DNA of 64,000 nt from Coriaria nepalensis (taxonomy: Eukaryota > Streptophyta > Magnoliopsida > Cucurbitales > Coriariaceae), in assembly GCA_027186245.1 (NCBI GenBank), contig CP114493.1, forward strand, positions 3,913,501 through 3,977,500, in the 5' to 3' direction. Shown one piece after another: positions 11,551 through 22,499 of this stretch. Position numbers and translations under genes: made by a program. The notes below the pieces were generated by a model. That model saw only the letters and a program-made list of their open reading frames with translations. It made no database searches and had not been told where the DNA came from. Position 1 is the stretch's first letter. Every line of letters begins with the position of its first letter.

Positions 11551-13831
11551 CTAAACCAAAGTATCACTCCTAAGGATGTTAAACTTGCACAAGGGGCAAG
11601 TCGAATTTATTCGCAGCCATTTGCTTATGCATCCACAATGGAAATGGTGACTACACGGAAGAGTATAGAGTTCTGTTCCCTCCACATATAGCGACAGGCA
11701 AATGCAGCATTCCTACAAAATCAATTTTTAATGCATGCAATGAAATGTGATAGTCTTCTCAAGCAAGGGACAATTGATGAGGTGAAGTACAAGGTAAATA
11801 ATTAATAAAATAAAAAAAAATAAAAAGCATACCGAACAAAATTGTAGAGGGTGCAAAACTTAAAATAAAATTACAGGATGAAATATATTATTTTCAGATC
11901 ATCACCCAAGGTCAGGCAATTTAAGGAATGTTTAAAATTCTTGATGAAGAAACCATTTCTATTTGCTATAATCAAATAGAACTAGATGAAGATGCCATTT
12001 GTCAGCCAAAACACAAATTAATCTAAATATCATTATATGTATCACACTAGATCGAGAGCTAGGTGTCAAATCATAGTGGCAAGAACGATCGAAATATGAT
12101 ACTCAAGGAAAGAGATGATATAGAGGTAAGGCAAATGGTGCATACCGAATCCTCAGAATGAAGAACAAGTTCATTGATATGACTACTGTTGTCAGATTCC
12201 AACCTTGGCCCAACAAGTTCCTGTTTCTTAGCAGGCCGGAATCTATACCTGGGAAGGGTCCTGATATCATCTTCAGAAGCACCTTCTCTGATTGTCATTG
12301 CATAGGCAAATGCTACAACTGGGATGCAGCAACAGAGAACAAAGAAAATAACACAAGCCATCCCAACGCAGAAGATAATGAAGAATACATCAAAGGCTAG
12401 AAAAACCATTGTGATCCTGCAGGTAATATGGTAATATCACAGCAATGATAATGAGAGAAGCAAGGGTTACTTTGAAACATTAAATGACTGGTGTGGCTCT
12501 TAATTACCAGTAAAGGCGGGGAGAATCTTGCAGAAGCGGTTGGCCTCCCGTGACAATCCAGTAGAATCCAAACACCCACCAAACTGAGGATATCATTATA
12601 TTTGTCGACTGCAATCTCTTAACAAGACTGCGTAAAAAGATATAACATTGGGTTATTTTGAAAAATTATGGTAGTTTAGTACAACTCCCTCAAGTTAAAA
12701 CATGAAAAAAGGATGAAACCGTGAATGTAGATTGTGCATTCTCATTGATGAAACAGAAACAAATCTTTCTATTTTGAATATTCAATACAATAACTAATAC
12801 AACAAATATGAAGATATTGAAAATAACAACTTATTGCAACAAGTAATTGCAAATGCTAAATACTAGATTTTAGAACTAGCTCGACCTGTAAATAAAAAGG
12901 AAAAAAAAAAAACGATACCACTCCAGAAAAGCTGAAGGGAAACCCAATAAAACTGTAAATACCAAAAAGATATCAGAGAAGAAGAGGGCAGGAGATGGAT
13001 ACAGAGAAAAGCAGAGCCACTCGCAGCATGAACATCAAAGACCAGCTAACAGCTAACTAAATCAAGTACTTCTGAAATGGAATGTCAAAAGGATCAGCAA
13101 ATCAAGTACTACTTAGTTCAAATTGACCAAAACAGTAACATGAATAGTAAATAGAACTAAGTTGCTAAGATTTGCTAACACCTCATCTTCAACATTTAAT
13201 CTAAATAGTTTTTTCACAAGTTCAGTGGAAAGAAGAAATATGAAGTGTCATCCAGTCTTTGACAGTTCATTCATCTCCATTTTCTTTGTTTGGCCAACGG
13301 TATTCTCTACTGTTACATTTACTACTTTCAACCAGTCAAACAGAAAAAGGAAAATAAAAGCTCATTTTTTATTTAAGATGAAAGCAAAGTTATAATATCA
13401 GAAAGATGAAAAGCATTCATCTATCATATCAACCTAAGGGTACAGCCCGTTCACCTGAGTCCAGCAGGCAATCTCATTCGTTCAACAATCATTGGAAAGA
13501 AAAAAAAAAAACAAACGAACAAATAGATGTCTAATGAAATTCTTATTATATCATATCATATGAAATTTTCTAATTCCTCAAGACTTTCATGCATTATTAT
13601 ATGCCAATACCAGAAATAAAAGAATGATGGACCACCCTGCATATTGTTCGTCTATTTCCCCTTCACCAAATTAGTCCTCTAGCTTCCATACATTCTCTTA
13701 CCTTTTACACAAATTCATAAGATACCAGGATTAACAATGCGTGCTCAAATTACTTTATGCATCCTATGTAAACTATAACCAACACACCCAAAATTTTCAA
13801 ATGCAACCTGTAATTAACATCAAAGTCTCAA

Positions 13832-13863
<32 letters not shown>

Positions 13864-14586
13864 CAGAAAACAAAGTGTTGTTTGCTTCACTCACTATTCA
13901 AACCTAAATGTATATTCTCTAGAGACTTCATATAAAGCAGAAGTAAATTTGACAACAAAACTGGGACATGTATGCTCGCTTGTCTAAGATCTCTATATAT
14001 GCAATAAAAACACATTCACAACCAGCACAGAAGATAAGATTAAATCAACTGAAATTCTCCTGCTAAAAAATTAGAAAAATTTTAATTAAAAAAAATACCA
14101 ATTACGCCTCCAAGACAAAGAAAGCCCATCCCGAGAGCTCCGATCGTCAAACCCATACCGAGATTTCCTCGTCCGATACTCGACGAACAACAAGCCAACA
14201 TGCAAGAGCGACTGCAGAGTATAACCACAAAGCCAAAGCCTCAAAGGAACAGACGGACGTTCTTTAAACGCGGAAAGCAGAACCGCCACCGCGATTAAAA
14301 CAAACGCCAGGTTCCAAACAACGTCCAGTACCAAAATAGGCTTCGAGTAAGAGCAGTTACCACCAATAATGGAGCGGCCACTGTAGTATTCAGTCTCTTC
14401 ATCCTCGTCGTCGGATCGAGAGTCAGCGCATTCGCCGAGAAAGATCCGGTGGTGGTCGGAGGTGATCAGATGGGTTGTGTAGCGAGTAAGCGGGATTGCG
14501 AAGGTCGTGGTCAGACTAGAATGTCCGAGAATGGAATTACTTCCATCGCCGCCGCCATGACCACGCATTGCCTGTTCTTCCTCCAT
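11551..14586 (-). CDS. Membrane-anchored RING-H2 E3 ubiquitin-protein ligase, complete
   Basis: Four exons on the minus strand: 14586-14099, 12627-12508, 12416-12146 and 11712-11551. All introns are GT-AG and all phases agree, giving 346 residues with stop TAG at 11553-11551. The start gives [13 protein letters not shown], then an acidic loop ([12 protein letters not shown]). Four hydrophobic segments follow, near residues 83-107, 112-135, 173-192 and 203-242. The C-terminal RING-H2 at about residues 295-336 is CCICL...[11 protein letters not shown]...CPLCK, with all eight zinc ligands present. Order and sequence match the plant family of Arabidopsis At1g12760 and At1g63170. The RING recruits an E2 and transfers ubiquitin; substrates are unknown. 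The membrane compartment cannot be read from the sequence. The first intron (about 1.47 kb) carries a poly(A) run near 13833. The protein is somewhat shorter than the family's usual 380-410 residues, mainly in the N-terminal region. Confidence 0.95.
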
Positions 14587-15020
14587 ATTATCGCCCTTTT
14601 TAGAGAGAGAAAGTCGAAGAATTTAGAGAGAGAGGGCAGCTGTTTAGAGGGAGTTGAGAAAAAGAGATGGGAGTATCAAACACTAAACAGTGTAGTGTGG
14701 TTGTTAGTGGAGACCCCGAAACGACGGCGTATAATGCCATATGTCTGATTTTGAGCAAGGGTGTCCGTTTCCAAGGTGGATCACTATATAATCAATTATT
14801 TATTTATTTCCATTGATGTTCGGTGAATATAAGGTAGTGTTGTAATAAATTTATTTATTTATTTATTTATTGGGACTAAAATAATTTTAAATGCCTGGGG
14901 AAGGGAGAGCCCAAATAGCTGTTGAGCACATAATTGGAATACTGACTTTATAATGTTGAGTTGAAGTTGTAAATAATTGGTGGGTATATGTCATAGATTA
15001 ATTGTCTAGTTAGACGGATT
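14587..15020. other. Upstream region of the RING gene with TTTA repeats
   Basis: Holds the 5' UTR and presumed promoter of the minus-strand RING gene. A purine-rich stretch with gagagag runs lies close to the start codon (14599-14640). Short TTTA repeats are at about 14797-14809 and 14848-14870. No TATA box is clear enough to name. Confidence 0.5.
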
Positions 15021-15030
15021 AATAGTAATA

Positions 15031-15084
<54 letters not shown>

Positions 15085-15210
15085 TGAATAATAATATGAA
15101 TAATATGAATAATAATGTGAATATGAATAATAATATGAATAATAATATGAATAATATGAATAATAATATGAATAATAATATGAATAATATGAATAATAAT
15201 ATGAATAATA
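15021..15210. repeat. Compound AAT / ATGAATAAT microsatellite, about 190 bp
   Basis: Starts as AATAGTAATAAT, becomes a pure (AAT)n run to about 15083, then a higher-order repeat of AATATGAATAATAATATG-type units to 15210. Reading the minus strand gives a meaningless Ile/His-only frame. Confidence 0.95.
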
Positions 15211-15518
15211 CGATGATGGAGGCGCAAAACGAGGGTTCTAACTCATCATAATGATTCTATTGATTATTATGGTCTTTTAAGCAGCAAATATTGGTGTCAT
15301 TTAGGGAAGGTTTATGTCATTTCATTAATGTCATAAAACGGTGGCGTTCAAGAAGTTGGGTGATTTTTTTTTTTTTTTTGTGTGATTGTTATTTAACGAA
15401 GAAATCTGGACTAAATTAATATGAACAACTATTCGACTACTTTTTCTTCTAACCAATCATATATAAATATAAAAACCAGTCATAAAAGATTCATCTTGAT
15501 CTGAATGTGATACACGAT

Positions 15519-15548
15519 TTATAACTATATATATATATATAGTTATAA
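15519..15548. repeat. Perfect 30-base palindrome
   Basis: TTATAACTATATATA followed by its exact reverse complement. It lies just outside the likely 3' LTR end of the minus-strand copia element. A TA-rich palindrome may come from slippage, but the flanking TTATAAC / GTTATAA arms extend beyond the TA core. Confidence 0.85.
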
Positions 15549-15838
15549 TTAATTTGTACCGATTTCATACATTATAAAAGAATAATTCAAAGATCTTATA
15601 ACCAAAAAAAAAAAAAACTTTGATTTTCTTTTTCTATAAATATAGAAAGAATTATATTTTATTCTTCTCTATGATATCTTATTCGTCTCTAAGGATGAGG
15701 TATATACATCCTACAATGCAGATTAGTTACAAAAATGTAAGTTGTAGGGAATATACAAGGTCATGAAATTAATGACCAAAGAATTTAATACTAGACTCCA
15801 AAAATTCCTCATTAATTTGTTTGATTGATTGCTTCACA
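15549..15838 (-). mobile_element. Probable 3' LTR of the minus-strand copia element
   Basis: On the minus strand it starts TGTGAAGCAATC at 15838, directly after a polypurine tract, so the LTR start is well placed. The far end is not: no second LTR copy is recognisable for comparison, so the left boundary is approximate. Confidence 0.5.
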
Positions 15839-15849
15839 CTCCCCTCAAG
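15839..15849 (-). other. Polypurine tract of the minus-strand copia element
   Basis: On the minus strand CTTGAGGGGAG preceded by accaa, the same context as the copia tract at 8031-8039. Confidence 0.75.
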
Positions 15850-18117
15850 TTGGTGTGTGCTGGCCATGGCTTTAATACCATGGCTTTAATAAGAACATCT
15901 GCAAGTTGACTTTCGGATTTTACAAATAAAAAATTGATAATTTCATCATAAAATTTTTCTTTTATAAAATATTTGTCAATTTCTACATGTTTAGTTCGAT
16001 CATGTTGAATAGGATAGTTTGGTCATGTTGAACATGATTGTAAGCAATATCTTTAGCTAACTTGTTATCACAATGTAGATTCATCTTCTATTTCGATTTA
16101 AACCCCAAATTAGTCAATGTTTTTTAACCAATGCAACTTGCATACCCCAAATGCGATACTTTTATATTCTGCTTCAGCATTTGATCTTGTAACTACTAGT
16201 TGCTTCTTACATCTCCAAGTTATAAGATTTCCGCCCACAAAGGTAAAGTATCCTAAGGTAGACTTTCTATTATCAAATGCACCTACCCAATCAACATCAA
16301 TATATCCTTAAATCTTCAGGTGACCATGATTAAAGCATAATAGGCCTTTACTTGGAGCTAATTTCAAGTATCGCAACATACGATTTATAGCATCCATATA
16401 TGGCTTTCGTGGATCATGGATAAACCGACTCACGACATTTACTGCATATGCAATATTTGGTCTTTGGTATGCGATAAATAAATCAATTTCCCCATAAGTC
16501 CTTGGTATCTATCTCTCTTTATCAATAGCAGAGGTATCCAAACTATCAAATAACTTGTGGCTATGTTATATAGGAGTGTCAATTGGCTTACACCCTAACA
16601 ACCTCGTCTTAGATAAAAAATCAAGAACATATTTTCTTTGGGATAGAAGAATTATGTGCTTTGATCGAGCTACTTCAATCCCAAGAAAAAATTTCAGGTC
16701 TTTAAGTTGATTCATGTCAAACTCAGAGGCTAAATATTTCTACAAACTGGAAATTTCCTTAGGATCATCACCTATCACTACCATAACGTCAACATAGATA
16801 ATCAGCACGGTTATTTTACCTTTTGTGTGCTTGAAAAATAAAGTATGGTATGAATTATTTTGTTTATAGCAAAAACTCCTCGTAAACTTGGTGAATCTAC
16901 CAAACCAAGCCTTAGGATACTGCTTTAACCCATATAAAGCCTTTTTAACTTACATATAATTTCTATATCAGACTACTCGGGTATACCATGTGAATGATCT
17001 ATATAAACTTCTTCAGTCAAGTCTCTATATAATGATTAACTGCTAATGATAGACCCTTATTGTATTAAGCTTGGAAACTGGTGTAAATATTTCTTTATAA
17101 TACACACCATTAGATTGTGTATACCCCTTTTGCAACTAGTCGAGACTTGAATCACTCAATAGACCCATCTAGTTTGTGTTTGACTACAAACACCGTTCTG
17201 CATCCTACGATCTTCTTCCATTTTAGTAAAGGCATAACCTCCTAAGTACGTTCTTTGTCAATGCTGCCATTTCATATGCCATAGCTTTGGTCCATCAAGA
17301 ATCTCTTAAATCTTTCTACAATTTACTAGGAATAAAAACATATGATAATTGCAGTACATAAGAGGCATATGACTTGGACAACCTCTGAGAGGACACATGA
17401 TTATTTGTAGAATACTTAATTTTAGCTATAGGATCAAGTTCATATCTAGTGGGTGATTGACCACTATTAGAATGAGATTGAAGATGATATTAGGATGGTG
17501 CATGGTTGAGAGTAGTTTCAAAAACTAAATTGGGTGTGATAGAATCAAGGATGGGATCAGGTGATACCTCTAAGGAGTCATCTGGAGAAATGATTGGTTC
17601 AGTAGTTCTGCTGAAGAGATAGGAGACAATGTACTATCATGGACTTGTTCTTCACAATCATCACATGAGCTTTAAACGTAGAACGTATCAGTAGAAGGCT
17701 AAAACCACTCTAAGAACCTCACATCATCGCGATTTTGAACTTCTGTCGAAGTCTCTCCCTGAAGAGAAGAATCAAGTACTTCTCTTGAGTAAAACAACAC
17801 ATGTTTGTGAAACGTGACATCCATAGAAACATAGAACCTTTTAGAAGATGGATGATGACACTTATAACCCTTATGAGATGTGCTATAGCCGACAAAAAGA
17901 CATTACAACGCTTGAGGTTTAAGCTTGTTCCATTGAGGAGTACGCCAATGTACATAAACATGAGAGGGGATAGATGAAAGATGGAAAGAAGTGATTAGTG
18001 ATCAGATGACCCATCTAAATGAAGTTGAAAATTCAGAACACTCGATGGTGTTGTATAAATTAAGAAGATGTCAGAACTCAAGGCCTCAATCCATAAACTA
18101 GATGGGACATGTCCTCA
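15850..18117 (-). pseudogene. Ty1/copia remnant, 3' half: integrase end, reverse transcriptase, RNase H
   Basis: Minus-strand reading gives, from high to low coordinates, the integrase end (HVPSSLW, then YTTPSSVLNFQ) near 18115-17990. The reverse transcriptase covers about 17000-16500 (YMG / LKQ and FGRFTKF pieces in shifted frames; SEFDMNQLKDLKFFLGIEV). RNase H reaches 15900 (RPNIAYAVNVVSRFIHDP; VTRSNAEAEYKS). The active-site motif reads IYVDVMVV (16799-16782), with the second aspartate changed to valine. There are many stops and frame changes. The integrase is interrupted at about 18117 and continues at 29199, so this and 29199-30535 are two halves of one element split by a nested gypsy insertion. 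Confidence 0.88.
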
Positions 18118-18388
18118 ATCCTGAAACTTAAGGTATTGGTTATAGATTCAAAGTTATAGGTTTATGTGTTTAAGTTGCAATCTGGAAAAATAAAATAAAA
18201 AAAATAAAACAGAACAACGGTTTGTTAGAAGAATCCAATTATGAAAAGCTTCAAACAATGATAAAATTATGTAATAGTTACATTAAGAAACTAAGCTCTT
18301 ATAACTTTATAGGGACACCAAGAACACCCGAAACGGATCTGTAATCACTTGGATCAAAATTCTAGAATTTTAGAAGTTAACATGAATG

Positions 18389-18786
18389 GCTCGACGTACT
18401 CGATACCTCCAATGGCTCGACGTACTCGATGCTTTCATTATGCAAGGTGCTCGACATACTCGATGCCTCCAATATGCGAGGTGCTCGACGCACTCGATGC
18501 CTCCATTATGCGAGGTACCCGGTGTACTTGACGCCTCCATTATGTGAGGTTCTCGATGTTCTCGACGCCATGCGAGGCGCTCGACATACTCGATGCCTTC
18601 AATATTCGAGGTACTCAATGTACTCGATGCCTCCAATATGCGAGGTGCTCGACGTACTCAAAGCCTCAAATATTCGACGTGTTCAAAGTATTTGATGCCT
18701 CCAATATGTGATGTACTCAACGTATTCAATGCCTCGACGTACTCGAGGCCTCGTCGTACTCGACATACTCGACGCCTCGACGTCTG
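18389..18786. repeat. 34-bp minisatellite inside the gypsy 5' LTR
   Basis: About ten units with the pattern gctcgacgtactcgatgcct / ccaatatgcgaggt, one of them shortened by a six-base gap, followed by a degenerate 17-base tail (tcgacgtactcgaggcc). There are no unique spacers between units, so it is a tandem repeat and not a CRISPR-like array. Confidence 0.92.
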
Positions 18787-19580
18787 CTCTATCAACAATA
18801 AAATGATTAGATGGGTTAAAGGTCATTGAATACTAGAAAATAATGAATACTGCTTAATACAATCGCATACTTCAAGTAGTATAATTAAGTTAGTTTTAAC
18901 CGGGATATAATAAATGCACAGTAAATAGTTAAACAATGCTCGTAAAGTCTTTTGATGCCAAATGAAAGCTTCAGGAGTTAACGTTAAAATGAAACCGGTT
19001 ATGTTCTATTTCGTTTCATACAGGCTTAAGAAAAATAAGTTTTGAAGGGTCAAAGATACAAATTTTGAGCTAAAAATGTGTAGACCTCACATAAGAGGTA
19101 TGAACAAAATTTCAGATTAATGGGAGTTATGGTTTATGAGATACAAAAATCTAAACCTCTACTATGTATTTTAAACGGAAAGAGTTAGCCTAGACTTAAT
19201 GTTTGCAAGGGTTAACTATAATGGTTTAAATCATAAAGTAAAAATGATAATTTAGACGGAAACACATTGACAAAAGTTACTCATTTAATCAAGCAGGTTA
19301 TGATAGGAAAATATTTGGAACTAGATTCCTAAAGATAAATGAGAAATGCATGGTGAGATAAGATAACTAAATAAAATAGCTTATGGAAAGTTAAGCTTTT
19401 ATTAAGCTAAGTTAAATTCTTGATTGGATAAGCGAACAACTGACCTAGTGTTCGTGAATGTTGCATAACTGCATAAATTTATATAGACATTAAAATGATA
19501 GTACCTCATATTCCATGCTAGGAAAGTAAGAGGTATAAAATAAAGCAATAAAAAAACATAGATAGTAACGTCATGTTGAT

Positions 19581-19965
19581 ACCTCTTGAAGGAAGGGTCG
19601 AGGCCTAATGAAGAGATGATCATGATAAATTACCTCTCAAAGGAAGGGTGAGGCCAAATGAAGAGAGAATTATTTAAAGTATGCTGGTACCTCTCGAAGG
19701 AAGGGCCGAGGCCCAATGAAGAGAGGATCATGATAATTTACCTATTGAAGGAAGGGCCGAGGCCTAATGAAGAGAGTATCATGATAAGCTACTTCTCAAA
19801 TGAAGGGCTGAAGCCCAATAAAGAGAGGATTATTTAAAGTTATGCTAAAACTTCTCGAAGAAAGGGTTGAGACCCAATGAAGAGAGGATTATTTAAAGTT
19901 ATGTTAAAACCTCTCGAAAGAAAGGCCGAGAGGCCCAATGATGAAGGGGTCATGATAAGTTATAC
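19581..19965. repeat. 51-59-bp tandem array inside the gypsy 5' LTR
   Basis: Seven units, each opening with acctctcgaaggaagg, passing through gccgaggcccaatgaagag and ending in either atcatgataag or attatttaaagttatgct. The alternating endings explain the length range. A further isolated unit occurs at about 20258-20317. Confidence 0.9.
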
Positions 19966-21022
19966 AAAGAAATAATAAGAAAAAATAAGTACAAATCTCA
20001 CTTACAACATGGAAATTATTTTTGAAACTTGATGAGTTATTTCTAATGATTGCATGATTGTGCACGTTATTAATTGATTTATAGTCATAAAATGATTTAC
20101 TGTTAGGAGTGTTATGATCTTAATAGTTACTGCTTATAGAAAATTCTTGAGCAACACATGCACTCATGCAAAGTTTACCTCATATTTCATGTTAAGAAAT
20201 TAAGAGATATATAAAAATAGAAAGAAATAAGATAGACTAGTTTAGTTTCGTACCGACCCTCGAAGGAAGGGTTGAGGCCCAATGAAAAGGGGATCATGAT
20301 AAGTTATGTTAATACATGCCGAGCCATGTAAGAACAATGGGTAAGTTCAGATCGGCTCACTCCCTCGTCTTTCCATTGGTTGAGTGCTCAACTAGTACAT
20401 ACATAGGGCCAATAAAAGAAAAGTAAGAAAGTATAAGAAATAGTAAGATGGAAGCATGTAATAACCCTTATGAAGAATGAGTTTTAAGATTATTATATAT
20501 TACATGTTTCATACATCATATGCATTTATAATTGTTTTGTGAGTTATGTTTGTACTTGCTGAGCAAAAACTCACATCTTACATTCCATGTTGTATTCACT
20601 AAGGGTAAGCAACTGAGGTAGTTAGCCTGATAAACTTGCCGAGAGAGTGCGATGATTGCGGAGGAGGTAGTGGTACCAGAACTATAGTTAAGCTGTAAAA
20701 TTCCACTTTAGTAATGTAAATTAGGGGAGGTACAATTATTTTGGTGTATTGTAAAGACTCAACCAATGTCTCGAGAACCTTCTTATAAATGTTTTGAGAT
20801 CTCATAGCCGATACGTACCCGTTAATAGTAGTAGTATAACATACGTTTTTATATGATATATGTTGCTACTAGTCAAGAACTCTTTCAATAAAAAAAGTTT
20901 TAAAAGATTCTTTAAAACTAAGTCTTTAGTGGAAAAAAAAAGAAAAGAAAAACTAAATTTACTCATGATTTTATGAGGAAAAGTTAGTAATATCACTGTC
21001 CAAACATGTGGGTTGTTACAGT

Positions 21023-21034
21023 TAGTATCAGAGC
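21023..21034 (+). other. Primer-binding site of the nested gypsy element
   Basis: TAGTATCAGAGC, two bases after the LTR end. It differs by one base from TGGTATCAGAGC, the complement of the 3' end of initiator tRNA-Met, the usual primer for plant LTR elements. Confidence 0.8.
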
Positions 21035-22450
21035 TAAGTCCTGCTACCCCACCTCGCATGATCACACTAACTCAACAAGTTTAAGTAGTATATTTAGTTT
21101 ATTAATTGCAATGATTTGATTTTAGAATGCATTGAGTTTCTTAGGTGCTATTTATCGAATTTCATAATGATATTCCATGATTATATGTTATCATAAGAGG
21201 TAACACTTGGAGAGTTGATATAAATATCTCATTCCAAATGTTAGGATCATAAGTTACACGATGTCTAGGAAACAATGAGAACTTAAGAAATAGAGCTACT
21301 CAAGTTAACCCCGTATCGGAGGTACATGGGAAAGAACATGAATTAGTAATATTGATTTCTACTTGCAACAACATTTAGAAGTGCAAGACATAAAAATCAA
21401 GAATTTATAGAGATAAATGTCATAATGAAAAAATAGTGAAGGAGGTCCGGTGAGAGGACTGAAGCCGGAGGTATTAGAACAAGATGTACCACCTCGAGGA
21501 CATACTCGTGGTAATCAAGGGATGTAGGAGATTCAATAAGAGCCACTCTATGAGCGTTTCAGCCATATGAAACTGCAGAATATAAGGGTTCAACGGATCC
21601 ATTGGTAACTAAGGAGTGGTTATACTCCATTGAAACTGTTTTGAATTTCATTGATCTCACTAAGAAAGAGAAGGTCATGTGTGCAACCAACATGTTCATG
21701 AAGGATGCCCGCTATTGGTAGAGACAATTAAAATGAGACGTGATGTGGCAAAATTGAAATAGGAAGATTTTATGGCAGAGTTTAATGATAAATATTATAA
21801 CAGAACCGTTATGGAAGCCCAACAGATAGGGTTTATTAACTTTAAATAAGGAAATATATCGGTGATAGAGGCTGTTCAAAAAGTTGACTAATTAGCATGC
21901 TTGTGCCCCTTCTTGGTACATACCGAGGAGGAAAGTGTCTAGGAGAATGATGAAGATGTTTTCCTCAGAACCAGTCATTATTGATAGCAATTATAATCCC
22001 TCAACTACTATAGCAGAATGTGTTGGAAGAGTCCTTCAGGCAAAGTATCGCCAGGCTCGGGCTAAGGAGGAACAAAATAAGTTCTTTGAGGCAAGAAAGA
22101 ACTCTAAGCGACAGTTTAAATAGGGAAATGATAATTCCCATCAGGGTCAAGGATCTTAGACCTAACAATTAATCGTTCAGGCTAAGGTGTATACAAGCAA
22201 TAAGAAGAAGAGAAATTTTGGTGATCAACAATAACAACAAGGGAAAGTAAATAATGCTGATAGGGGTATTTTTCCTAACTATCCAAAATGTTGAAGGAAA
22301 CACCTAGGAGAATGCAGATTGGTCTCAAATATCTATCATAGTTATAGAAAAGAAATTCATTATTCTTGGGACTCTCGCCACTGAGCAACTGAAGAAAAAA
22401 AGCCCAATCCTCCGAGGGCTTAAGGGCCACGACTAAACGTGATACAACCC
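21035..22450 (+). pseudogene. Gypsy gag remnant
   Basis: After an untranslated leader, gag homology begins near 21560 (GSTDPLVTKEWLYSIETV, then KEKVMCATNMFMKDARYWW). It continues with an open stretch at 21935-22123 and ends with a decayed zinc knuckle near 22286 (YPKC...KHLGEC). Several in-frame stops are present. The aspartic protease expected between gag and reverse transcriptase is not recognisable; only about 200 bases separate the knuckle from the RT start, so it is probably deleted. Confidence 0.78.
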
Positions 22451-22499
22451 CAGATTCAATGCCCTACAAAAAATTAGGGTAGATTGGAAGCACTAGATT

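Larger units (their letters stand above)
18118..21020 (+). mobile_element. 5' LTR of the nested gypsy element, 5'-truncated
   Basis: Matches 26285-29198 from cttaaggtat onward and ends GGTTGTTACA just before the primer-binding site. The first roughly 530 bases of the LTR (25756-26284 in the 3' copy) are missing. The left end therefore does not start with TG. It contains two tandem arrays (18389-18786 and 19581-19965). Confidence 0.85.

Noticed and set aside
15006..15227. Minus-strand open frame made of Ile and His
   Set aside because: It is a translation of the AAT microsatellite.
18389..18786. CRISPR-like direct repeats of about 34 bases
   Set aside because: There are no unique spacers, units abut and vary, and the sequence is plant nuclear DNA inside an LTR.
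18349..18829. Several overlapping open frames on both strands
   Set aside because: They are translations of the 34-bp minisatellite in the gypsy LTR; open frames on both strands come from the repeat pattern.
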